The notes under the pieces are model-generated. The model had not been told where the DNA came from. It ran no database searches and saw only the letters and a program-made list of their open reading frames with translations. Shown here piece by piece: positions 34,070 through 44,854 of a stretch of 64,000 bases of DNA (position 1 is the first letter of the stretch; every line of letters begins with the position of its first letter). The stretch is from Cryptomeria japonica (Eukaryota; Streptophyta; Pinopsida; Cupressales; Cupressaceae), in contig NC_081406.1 in the NCBI RefSeq assembly GCF_030272615.1, forward strand, positions 113,677,783 to 113,741,782, in the 5' to 3' direction. The position numbers and the translations under genes were made by a program.

Positions 34070-35857
34070 GATCATCTCTCCTGCCCCCTCTATCTGGTGA
34101 TGGTGGAGGACCCATGACCCCACCACTAGATGCCTGTCTCTCCCTCTAGAGGTTGTTGTTGTCCGTGATGGTCTCTAAAAGCTCCTAGCCCGCTGATCTA
34201 GTGGCACTGCTCCATAGTACAGGTCTCATCAGTAGGCTATCTCCTCCCCTGCCTATAGAACATAGGCATATCTGTCCCCTGTGTCCTTTGTTGCCTCCCT
34301 CCCTACCCTCAGTGTTGTCTCAGCCTCTGTATGGCGCTGAATAACCTGATCCCTCTCCCGCTCAGTTTCCCTCAGCTGTCTCCTGAGCCTAGTCATCTCC
34401 CTCTCCAAATCTTGGATCTCATCTTCCTGTCCCTAGCAGATCTCCCTCAAGGATAGTAACTCATCCTCCTCTCCCCCCTCACCCTGACCTTGTCCCTATG
34501 GTTGCTCATATCCCTATACCTGTCAAGGAGCCTATACCTATCTGGGAACCTGTGCTGCTAGAACCTATAATGGAAATTGTTCTCTGCCCCTCACTACATG
34601 AGCCTTCTCTCTCCTCTGAGCCACTCTCCTCTCTACCATTGTGCCCCACCCCCGTCGTTAGCCTCTACCTCTGCCATCTCCACTATCATCTCCATCACCT
34701 CCACCCTCTCCATCTATTGGCTCCCCTAGATCCGTCAGTCGTGGAAATGGATGCTCTGCCCAATATGCAATATACTCTACATCCATCCCTGCATCCTTTA
34801 TATATGCCCACATATCCCAAGACAAGGGAGCCATCTCTACTAGTTGTGTCACAGCCTGATCATATGAAAGCAATGGCCCCAAATGCACCTAATCTCTCAC
34901 CGTCTATGCATACATCCCTGACCCTCGTGGCATCCGTTGTATCCTACCGAACTTTTTGCCCACCCTATCTACCAACTGCATCTCAATAACATATGGTGTC
35001 CGACCAATCAGATACCTGCTTCAGAATACATATGATAGCTCCACTGCATCATCCTCCCACTCCTCACAGTCCCGGTATAGCCTCCATACCACACTGTCTA
35101 TCTCATCGATAACCCTATGCAAGTACTCCAGTCTCCCAATCTGTGGTTGAGACGTAATCATATCATATAAGTGAACATAGCTACGCCCATGTCCTCTACC
35201 TTTGAAGTGGATCAGTTGTGTAACCGACAGATGCTCATATGCCCATACCTGCAACAGTGTCACTCCACATCCTAATCCTATTGATCCATGATATACAAAC
35301 TGATGCAAATCATAATATAGTTGTGCCAGCAGACACAGCCCCCATGCAAACCTAGTGTGCTCAATCACCAATGTCTCTAGAGTCCTCCCCCATTCCACAG
35401 CCAACCCTCATGTCACCATGTCTGGATAGAGGAACCCACTGATCACTCCTGCCAACACTACTGGTAGCGCCAATCCTATCTATGTCATGGTGTCCCAAGT
35501 CATGCGTCCAGCTCTCATCTCCAATCCTGGATCCTGAAACACTTGTCTTAGTGCATCCTTGTCTCCCTCTCGATCGTAAGGAACCAACTCCCCATCGATT
35601 GGTATCCTTAGTATCCTATATACATCCTCCAAGGTGACTGTCATCTCACCCATCGACAAATGAAACCTTCAAGTCTTTGAGTGCCATCTCTCAGCTAATG
35701 TAGTTAGCAATCCCATGCTCACCCGAAACTCAGGCACATACAGAATATATTGCAAGCCCATAGACTGAACTATTTCTCTATCCTCGAATGTCAGCTCTGC
35801 TTGCAAACTCTGAGTCAAAGGGAATCTCTCCCATGACTCCAACATAGGTAGGTCATC
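34070..35857 (-). pseudogene. Antisense plant mobile domain (PMD) ORF, decayed
   Basis: Read against the element, the translation gives the PMD series: a start region MLESWERFPL near 35845; LAERWHSKT then RFHLSMGEMTVTLEDVYRIL and IPIDGELV (about 35690-35600); a long helical part with LLQVWAYEHL (near 35260); and later VDRVGKKFGRIQRMP (about 34980-34930), matching the PMD pattern VxRQFGxxQxIP. At least a TGA (35671-35669), TAG and further TGA interrupt it; the 35404-35021 part is open for 127 codons. The C-terminus is Gly/Asp/Arg-rich. PMD proteins are known as host genes (MAIN/MAIL family) and as extra antisense ORFs of Tat-type gypsy elements. Function in the element is not known. Confidence 0.75.
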
Positions 35858-35887
35858 TTGCAGTCAAGCAAATCACCTGTGTCAATC

Positions 35888-36166
35888 CTAGTGGTACTCT
35901 CTGTTCATCACAAAGTATTGCTTTCTATCCTAGTAACATTCCCTATTCATCACAAAGTGTTGCTTTCTATTCTAGTGGTACTCCCTGTTCATCACAAAGT
36001 ACTGCTCTCTATCCTAGTAGAATTCCCTATTCATCACAAAGTGCTTCTCTTTTTAGTACTCCCTGTTCATCACAAAGTACTGCTTTCTATCCTAGTGGCA
36101 TTCCCTGTTCATCACAAAGTGCTTCTCTTTTTAGTACTCCATGTTCATCACAGAGTGCTGCTTTGA
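35888..36166 (+). repeat. Minisatellite of 30-45 bp units
   Basis: The words CTAGTGGTACTCCCTGTTCATCACAAAGT-like recur about eight times, each with TTCATCACAAAGTRCTGCT or a shortened form. The array lies just upstream of the antisense PMD ORF. Confidence 0.75.
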
Positions 36167-36944
36167 TCCTATCTTTTAGGGCACCTACTTGAGTGTATCC
36201 TCTTGAGTATCTTATCCAATTGACAACGTATGTTCTATCACAAAATTGTCAATTTCAGCCTGATCCTATTGGCAACATATGTTCTATAACAGAATTTTCA
36301 ATCCTAGCCCTACACAGTCTTCCCTAGAGGACCTTCTTAAGTGTATCCTCTTAGCAGCTTATCCAATCGACAACGTATGTTTATCATTGAACTGTCGATT
36401 CAACCTTGAAGACATAAACGCGCCTGAAATACATAGACGTGCCTTCTCATTTTTTGCAACCTACCTAAAGCGCATTTATTACTCTACTTAACATGCATTT
36501 ATGACAACAATTAATGCAAAAAAGTTCAAGGAGGTTTTGCGGTACTCACTGGCTCTCCTGCATCTGCTGGCCTCTGAAATCGACAAACGCGATCGAATCT
36601 GTGAACCAATGCCATCGCTGCTGACTCTTCTTTGCTATCTTTGTACTCTAATATCTTAGGTGTGTGGATGAAAATGAGGATATTTTCCCTTGTAGTCTAT
36701 CTTATAGACTACGCTAGCCCTAGTCTCCTGAGTCAGTCTCTCATGACTCTGTCACTTTGTCCTATCCACTCAGTCCTTTCTAGCCTTTCTTTCTTATCGA
36801 GAGATTGTCTGTGATCTTTTCAAACATTTTCATCCAATCTCTCGAGGGGGCATATCATTCCCATCTTGGGGCAACTTTGCATCAGTTCATATTATCTTCT
36901 TTGAAACAACGCGACAAGCTGCATTGTCTCAAAGAGGGCCAAAA
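36167..36944 (+). other. Pre-LTR region of family B with polypurine tract
   Basis: A block of about 150 bp is duplicated: GTGTATCCTCTT...CTTATCCAAT...GACAACGTATGTT occurs near 36195 and 36345. AAAGAGGGCCAAAA (36931-36944) is the probable polypurine tract directly before the 3' LTR start TGTAGACACC. Confidence 0.6.
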
Positions 36945-37746
36945 TGTAGACACCTGAAATTGTCCTATCTAATTAAATAAATATCTTTATTTATTTAATT
37001 ATTTTAAGCCTAATTCTTCTATTAATTAAATGAATCTTTATTTATTTAATTAATTCATTAATCCTCTTCTAGCCTTATTTCTCATTTAAATAAATACTTT
37101 TATTTATTTAAATTATCCCTTTCCTAAATTAAATAAATACTTTTATTTATTTAATTGATCCCACTTTTTCTATTAATTAAATAAATCTTTATTTATTTAA
37201 TTAATTCATTATCTTTTTCTACTTATGACACATGTAATTCATCTCTTATTTCCTACACTACCTACCCTCTCATTATTTTCTTATTTCCTCTACCTACCTT
37301 CTAATCATAGCTGACCATTTATCTTTTACACCTCTTAATCTTATCCCTCCATTTCTTATAGTGTCTTCTATATAAGGAAATGCTTCCTTCATTATCAACC
37401 CTAATCAATCTATTCAATCATTCTAATCGATCTTGGAAGCCTTCTAGCATTCAAACTTTCATATGCGATCTAGCTATCAACCACATTTTCATTATTTGTT
37501 GAGCTCTTGTGCACACATAAAATATGAGAGCAAATATATCAAGCAAGATCAATGGAGAAGAAAGAATGGAGATTCAAACCCTATTGGACATGTGACGGTA
37601 TAATCTTTGTGACTTCATTTGATTTGCATTGTCTTAGGTAATCTTCAGATGTTATTGTGGATCTTTGTTGTTGTTAGGCTAGGGTTTCGTGGTTGAATTC
37701 ATTTAATCTTTCAATATTGTTCCATTTTCCATTTTCACCATAAACA
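36945..37746 (+). repeat. 3' LTR of family B (802 bp)
   Basis: Begins TGTAGACACC after the polypurine tract and ends ACCATAAACA. It matches 24837-25618. It holds the same chain of AT hairpins (36972-37202) and a TATA box at 37369. The next bases are GTCAG; no equal five-base string could be placed at the 5' side. Confidence 0.85.
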
Positions 37747-38294
37747 GTCAGCACCCTGTCACCATGCTCTATTTGCAGCAGCTAGCGTATCTCACATTTA
37801 AGCTTTCAACTTATCTTATTTCAGGTGCACAAAATAACCCTTTTTTTTGTTTAATAATGTCTTTTTTTATTAAATTTATTCAAAAATTAATAAATAATTT
37901 GTTTGTTAATTTATTTTTTTAATTAAATAATTGTATATTTATTATTTTTCAGCATTTTAGAAAAATGTTTAATAATTTATTGTTTTTCATTATTTTAGAA
38001 AAATGTTTGATAAATTAATGTTTTGATTGAAATTTGTCAATTTGTTTTTAAAATTACATAACTGTATATATGTATTTTTTTTTCAACATTTTAAAAAATT
38101 GTTATGAAAAACTTAGAAAACTAAGGTAGTAAATTACAACTTAGAAAAATATTAGCAAAAAAAGAAAATTAGAAAAATGTCACAAATCTAAATATAATAA
38201 ATTAATCGTTAGAAAAATTAATAAATTTTAATTTAAAAAAACATTAGAAAATTTAGATAACAAATTTAAACAAATTAGACAAAATAAATCCTCT
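37747..38294. other. AT-rich spacer
   Basis: Low-complexity A/T DNA with a small duplication of CATTTTAGAAAAATGTTT (near 37952 and 37990). No gene seen. Confidence 0.55.
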
Positions 38295-40015
38295 ACAATG
38301 TGACCCATTTTCACATCTTATTACACACACAACATGACCCCTTACGACCACTTAAGACCACATATGCCCTTGATGACACTATACGTTCACTTAGGACCAT
38401 AGAGGATCGCATAGTGGACCCTAAGGGGTCACGCGTGGTCCTAAGGGGTCACGCGTGTGTTAACACATGTGTGACCCTTAGGACCACAAGTGACCCCTTA
38501 TAGAAGCCTAGTGTATACGACATACCCCTTAGTCCATTACATAGTTTCCTAAGAGGTCATATGTGGTCCTAAGGGGTCACACACATGTGTGACCCCTTAG
38601 GATCACATATGACCCCTTATAACATCCTAGTGTACATACAACCTTCCCTTTAGGATCACATAGTGTCCTAAGGGGTCATATGTATTCCTAGGGGTCACAC
38701 ATGTGTTCTAACACATGTGTGACCCCTTAGAACCACATATGACCCCTTATAAAATCCTAGTGTGAACGACATACCCCTTAGTCCATCACATAGTGTCCTA
38801 AGGGGTCATATGTGATCCTAAGGGGTCACGCATGCGTTAACACATGTGTGACGCCTTAGGACCACATATGACCCCTTATAACATCTTAGTGAACATACGA
38901 CATTCCCCTTAGGATCACATATATGTGGTCCTAAGGGGTCACGCATGTGTTCTAACTCATATGCGTGACCCCTTAGATACGCATATGATCCCTTAGTCCA
39001 TCACTTAGTGTCCTAAGGGGTCATATGTGGTCCTAAGGGGTCACACATGCGTGACCCCTTAGGACCACATATGACCCCTTATAACATCCTAGTGTACATA
39101 TGACATTCCCCTTAGGATCACATAGTGTCCTAAGGGGTCATATGTGGTCCTAAGGGGTCACACGTGTTATAACACATGTGTGACCCCTTAGAACCACACA
39201 TGACCCCTTATAAAATCCTAGTGTGAACGACATACCCCTTAGTCCATCACATAGTGTCCTAAGGGGTCATATGTGGTCCTAAGGGGTGACGTGTGCGTTA
39301 ACACATGTGTGACCCCTTAGGACCACATATGAACCCTTATAACATCCTATTGTACATACGATATTCCCCTTATGATCACATATATGTGGTCCTAAGGGGT
39401 CACACATGTGTTCTAACACATGCACGTGACCCCTTAGAACCACATATGACCCCTTAGTCCATCTCATAGTGTCCTAAGGAACACATATGTGACCCCTTAG
39501 GACCACATATGACCCCTTATAACATCCTATTGTACATACGACATTCCCCTTAGGATCACATATATGTGGTCCTAAGGGTTCACGCATGTGTTCTAACACA
39601 TGCACGTGACCCTTAGAACCACATATGACCCTGGAGTCCATTTCATAGTGTCCTAAGGGGTCATATATGGTCCTAAGGGGTCACACATGCGTTAACACAT
39701 GCATGACCCCTTAGGACCACATATGACCCCTTATAACATCCTAGTGTACATATGACATTCCCCTTAGGATCACATAGTGTCCTAAGGGGTCATATGTGGT
39801 TCTAAGGGGTCACACACGTGTTATAACACATGTGTGACCCCTTATAAAATCCTAGTGTGAATGACATACCCCTTAGTCCATAACATAGTGTTCTAAGGGG
39901 TCATATGTGGTCCTAAGGGGTCACGTATGCGTTAACACATGTGTGACCCCTTTGGACCACATATGACCCCTTATAACATCCTAGTGTACATATGACATTC
40001 CCCTTAGGATCACAT
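38295..40015. repeat. Palindromic satellite, units of about 120-130 bp
   Basis: TGACCCCTTAGGACCACATATG and its reverse complement alternate throughout. Each unit joins TCCTAAGGGGTCA ... TGACCCCTTAGGA across a short ACACATGTGT-type centre. Two linker types alternate, one with CATACCCCTTAGTCCATCAC and one with CATTCCCCTTAGGATCACAT. Spacing between like linkers shows a higher-order unit near 260-460 bp. About a dozen units are present. ORFs in it are artefacts. Confidence 0.85.
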
Positions 40016-40800
40016 ATTACAAATTTAATAATTTTATAATCATATGCCCATTACAAAAATACAATGTCCTCTATTTTTTTGAGATATGGAGTTTAATAAC
40101 AAACAATTTGTCAAAAAATTTAGAGAAGTTGCATTCCATTTGTTAGATCAATGCCCATGTTTTAGTTTCAAACAAAAAAAATTAATTTTGATATAAACAC
40201 AAATATTTATATGTTACAATAAAATATAGAACTAATTTTTTTTGTTATTGACTTATAAAATTATATATATGCTATCTCTCTCTCTCTATCATGAAAATGA
40301 TCTATCTCTCTCTCTACAATTATTTATACGTTACAATAAAATATAGGTCTAATTTTTTTTGTTATTGGTCCTTATAATTTTTATATATATACATATCATG
40401 TTCTTGAATTTTTTATGTATTCAAGATTTAAATATATGTTATCTCTCTATCTCTCTGAAATATATGTTATCTCTCTCTCTTTGAAATATTTGAATTTTTG
40501 ATGTATTCTTGAAGATTTAAATTTTTTATTATATATATATATATATCTCTGAAATATATATTATCTCTCTCTCTCTCTCTCTCATGAAAATGATCTCTCT
40601 GTCTCTATGCAATTTAACTGATTTTAATTTTTAATGTTTTAAATTGAATGCACTTCATGTGTGTGTGTGCTTACATATTTATTTTAAATTTATGACATGT
40701 ACCTAGATAGATGGCATCCTAGGATATACCTTCATAGGCTCTTGATTAGGATCTACCTACACATGCTCTTGATCAGGAGCCACACATTGATTATGTTGAT
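40016..40800. other. AT-rich spacer with microsatellites
   Basis: CT repeats at 40274-40290 and 40564-40583, an AT run near 40529-40547, and several TATCTCTCTCT patches. No gene. Confidence 0.6.
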
Positions 40801-42025
40801 CCTCCACACTAGGATCCCCCTTGCCCGACATTGCTACTATTTTCTAGTACAATGATCGTGAGCTGCATAGGTTGAGGGTCATATTAGATGACCCCCGTAC
40901 CGATGGCGCATACAAGAGTATATGCACATCCATTTTTTATAGTTTGCAGACATTGAGGGACCACTTAGTTTCTCACACCTCATTCTCACCTGAGGTTAGA
41001 GAGGATATTTATAGACAATTGAGGAGTAAGGTGAGGGTCCTGATTCTTTTCCTAATGTGGTGAGGGTGGTCTCGAAGGAGACCATCAAGGAGAGATGCTT
41101 TCCACAGTATCAGGAGAAGAGTAAGGTGAGAGGATATTAGGTCATGAGATGTATCGACCCACGGGTTGCATTATTGATTTACCCATGCTTATTAGCTGTC
41201 CATGGTCATTATCCTAATAATGACCGGATACCATTATACTTTACACAGCAGGTATTTGTTGAGGTTCATTGTCAGATGAAACCAAACTACCTTGATATTC
41301 CAGCATATTATGGAAAGGGGAGGGGCAGGATTGCTAATAGAGATGCATATCGTAGGCATGATAGACCTCTGCTTAGACACAGGGACCTTGTTGGCGAGAG
41401 ATTTTATGCAGTAGTCCCAGCCTTGGCCCCCATAGTGAATCATGTTGTGATTTCTTCTCAGGGAGAAGCAATTGATAGGATTAGATAGATTGCATCAGCA
41501 ACAACCACCATATCATCTGATAGGCTGGGCAGATATATGATGAGCCAACCACGTTCGAGATCATCCATAGATCATGCATCTTCTAGTCACAAGGTAGCTT
41601 CAGATTCAGATGATCAGTATATTACTGCTGGCATCCCGTCCCCAGATGAGGTAGCAGCTATAGTTAGAGGTAGTAGACATGTACAAATATCGTAGTATTT
41701 AGCCAAGGACCTACTACATTCTTACTGTTTTATTTCATCTCGCCTTGGGATACCATTGGCTGATGTTAGAGAGGAGATTCTCAGAGATGGGCAGGCTACC
41801 ACTGCATCGATGCATACCTTGAGGCAGTCACAACATTCTCATCACTCTACACATACTCGAGGCACTGGACCACCTACATATCACTCTATTGCTGCAGAGG
41901 AGGAGATACAAGCTGGTCAGGTCCATATCACAAATGAGGGCTTGGGTTCATCTGACGAGGAGATACAAGCTAATCAGGTCCATATCATAGATGAGGTCTT
42001 GGATTCATTTGAGGAGCAACTGTGA
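40801..42025 (+). pseudogene. Unrecognised broken ORF
   Basis: I do not recognise this protein. One frame runs 41144-42025 with only two stops (about 41487 and 41693), giving roughly 290 codons. Another frame at 40872-41063 (63 codons, charged and helical) probably belongs to the same gene across a frameshift. The middle part is basic (GKGRGRIANRDAYRRHDR). The C-terminal part is Ser/His/Thr-rich and ends with a duplicated acidic unit, EEIQAGQVHI... and EEIQANQVHI.... Composition is less AT-rich than the flanks. It could be a transposon ORF or a dead host gene. Confidence 0.4.
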
Positions 42026-42051
42026 GGTTTGAGTCATACTGGGTTTATATA

Positions 42052-42053
<2 letters not shown>

Positions 42054-42089
<36 letters not shown>
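42054..42089. repeat. (GT)n microsatellite
   Basis: About 17 uninterrupted GT units. The following 370 bp (to 42459) hold no gene that I can see. Confidence 0.9.
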
Positions 42090-42090
<1 letters not shown>

Positions 42091-42459
42091 ATGTATGTAT
42101 AACAGTTAGCTCATGTCACTCCTACCTTGAGCTTTGAGCGTGTGCGTAGGAGAGATTATTTCGGTGCTATTAGTGGACAAGTTAGTTATGTTTTTTTCTA
42201 TATATGTATACATGCATTACAATTTATATTTAAATTTTTATTTAACTCTACTCTGATGTGATGTACATGTGTCTAGAGAGATCTATATTTAATATTTAAA
42301 TAAATTCTACTTTTGCAGGGTCTATTGGACATCTAGACTCTCACTAGGACTCTCCCTCAGATGGTTGCTCTGTTCGTGGCCGACATGATCCCTGCTGATT
42401 TGCTAGACTTTATAGCTCATTTGTTTATCTTTTTATAAACTTTTATATTATATATATTC

Positions 42460-42880
42460 ATGCATGTACATGAAGTTTAGACTAGATTATACTTTATACC
42501 TGGTTTGTGTTTGATCAGATTATATATTTCATGCATGTATGAAGTTTAGACTAGATTATACTTTATACTTGGTTTGTGTTTGATCAGATTATATATTTCA
42601 TACATGTATGAAGTTTAGACTAGATTATACTTTATAGCTAGCTTGTGTTTGATCAGATTATATATTTCATCCATGTATGAAGTTTACACTAGATTATACT
42701 TTATACCTGGTTTGTGTTTGATCAGATTATATATTTTATGCATGTATGAAGTTTAGACTATATTATAATTTATACAATTTATGTTCGATTAGATTATATA
42801 TTTCATGCACATGTACATGTTAGATTATATATTTCATGCACATGTACATGTTAGATTATATATGTACTTTATGTTCGATG
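42460..42880. repeat. 69-bp tandem repeat, five units, then 30-bp repeat
   Basis: GAAGTTTAGACTAGATTATA starts at about 42472, 42541, 42610, 42679 (one change) and 42748 (one change), an exact 69-bp period. A CATGCACATGTACATGTTAG unit follows twice at about 30-bp spacing (42805-42865). Confidence 0.85.
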
Positions 42881-43660
42881 GACTAGATTATATATATCAT
42901 GTGCATGTATGGTTAGATTATACTTTATATATACATGTGTAATTTGTGCATTTGATCCTGGATTAAATATATCACATCATTTGTATTCAAATAATTATAT
43001 ATATGATTTAATGCATGTGCATGTTAGAAATACTTATGTACACTTTAAATATATATGATCAAGAATGCACATGTTCTCTAAAACTTTCAAATATATATAT
43101 ATATATATACATGTGACCAAATTTACATGTGTACATGTAGATAGATTAAAAAAAGATTAATATGTTTATAATTTTTAAATTTTACTACATGTAATGTATG
43201 TATACAGTAGATGTGCATTAATTTAAAAGAACATGTTCAAACAAAAGAGTATATCCACTCCACTATGCAAGTCATGAACAATATAAAAATCACACTTGTT
43301 AATTAATATCAAATGAAAAAACTAAACTTAATACCATGTACTAAATAGTTCACATGGTATGTACTTCTAGGTATGTATACAAGTTAAATAGTTCACAACA
43401 CATCACTTAGTGGTTCAGACCAGACTCTTCAATTATATTACACATGTATGTCCTAATTCCATATATCAATTTTACACATGTACATACATTCTAATTTAAA
43501 TATGCATTTTTAATTAAATTATTTTAAGAACTTATAAATTACATGCATTTAGAATTAGATACAGTTTTATATACATGCATTTAGAATTAGATATCTACTA
43601 TATATATCCTAATCAGTTGCATACATCGCCCGCCTTTTAACACATTTTCAACTCATCCAA
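42881..43660. other. AT-rich spacer before the retroelement array
   Basis: A/T-rich with ATATAT and ACATGT runs. No gene. The last five bases, TCCAA (43656-43660), are the candidate target-site duplication of the array; its other side is outside the window. Confidence 0.55.
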
Positions 43661-44804
43661 TGTTGGCATTTTCGATGTTTATGTTGTGATTGTCATTGAT
43701 GGACACACACTTGTATTGAGATCCCCTTTATATGTATGAGCTCATGCTCAACCGGTATTTGTTCCAACCGGTATGTTGTATACTAGTCTCTAGACTAGTG
43801 ATTTTGCAGAATGTGTTTCTTGGTTTGAAGCGGTATGTCGACCCCAAGTGGTTCGTAGATCTCAAGTGGTACGAGGGAGAAAAGAGACACAACACATTCT
43901 TACCAGTCTTCATTTTTGTCAAACCGGCAACCGGTATATTGTATGAACTGGTAATACTCTATGATGAGTTACCAACCGGCATTTTGTGATGAGTTACCAA
44001 TCTACCGATTGTTTGAGGGTGCTTTTTGTGTCATGTTACTGAGTATGTCTAGATTCATTGAACCTAGGAAATTGTAATGTAATCCTATTGGACCGACATG
44101 AAATCAGATTCCTTTAAAAGGACATCATGTCTAGGGTTTTAAGTTGTTGCTGAAAGGGTTAATGTCGAGCTAGGGTTTAAGGTGGAAGTAGAGAATGATC
44201 TTATCTGAGAAGATCAAGTTGTAACTGTGTGAGAGAGAGAAGACTGAAGTAATGCTGGAATGCATTAGCTATGAGCAATACTGGATCTAACCAAGTAGTT
44301 TGTGCTATTAGATAGATCAAACACTTGTTGATTACTCACATCTTTGACAAGTCTGTAGCCCTTAACCGGGTAGGCCTCAAAGCCTTTGTAAAATCCTCTA
44401 ACAAGGTGGTTCACACATGTGAATCTAAAATCCTCTAACAAGGTAGTCTTTAATCGGACTTATCTCCTAATAGAGATTGAGATTCCTAACATGATCTGTT
44501 CTGGTGAAGAACATTGTAAGACCTTAACCGGTCTGACCTTAACCGGTCTGGTTTCTATTCTGTAGATAGTGACTTGTGAGTTCCATCTCACCGTGGTTTT
44601 TCCCAGTTGGGTTTCCATGTCAAATATCTTGTGTTATGGTTGTATTGCTTTTGTGGGTGAATGCTTTATTCACATTTTAGTTTGCATGTGTGGTAATCGG
44701 TCTGACTGTTAGATTGCTTTATCGATTTATCTTTAGACTGTGTAAGTGTTTTAGTGCAGTAATTTTTGGCATACTAAGTCACCCTCCCCTCTTAGTATTC
44801 ATCA
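43661..44804 (+). repeat. LTR1 of the array (1,144 bp), mosaic
   Basis: Ends TGTTGG...TTCATCA. The first 365 bp differ from LTR2-4 at many places and keep features of the left copy LTR (for example both CCGGT motifs near 43752 and 43768). From about 44026 to the end it is almost identical to LTR2. Confidence 0.88.
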
Positions 44805-44806
44805 AT

Positions 44807-44818
44807 TGGTATCAGAGC
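44807..44818 (+). promoter_or_regulatory. Primer-binding site, unit 1
   Basis: TGGTATCAGAGC, complementary to the 3' end of plant initiator tRNA-Met, starts two bases after LTR1. The same site follows LTR2 (51413) and LTR3 (58043). Confidence 0.9.
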
Positions 44819-44854
44819 CTACCTTTCTATAAGTTTAACCACTTGGAAAGAGAT

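Larger units (their letters stand above)
24837..37746 (+). mobile_element. Family B: RT-less Ty3/gypsy (Tat-like) element
   Basis: Direct repeats at 24837-25618 and 36945-37746 are the LTRs; the internal region is about 11.3 kb. It contains a long leader, gag, aspartic protease, only the C-terminal tail of integrase, an antisense plant-mobile-domain relic and a terminal polypurine tract. Reverse transcriptase, RNase H and the integrase core are missing between about 31110 and 32070. All reading frames carry stops. Placement in the Tat lineage rests on the gag zinc finger of the form CxxHxxxGHxTxx, the DGG-type protease and the antisense ORF, features known for that lineage. Confidence 0.82.

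Noticed and set aside
35858-36166. ORF with repeated VHHKVLLSILV-type peptide
   Set aside because: Translation of a non-coding minisatellite; units differ by lengths that are not kept in frame elsewhere.
38300-39467. Short ORFs within the palindromic satellite
   Set aside because: They follow the repeat unit and resemble no protein.
38295-40015. CRISPR-like array
   Set aside because: Plant nuclear context, no unique spacers of constant length, and units are palindromic satellite.
44690-44854. Upstream extension of the array gag frame into the LTR
   Set aside because: It reads through the LTR end and primer site; the ATG at 44855 after the primer site is the sensible start.
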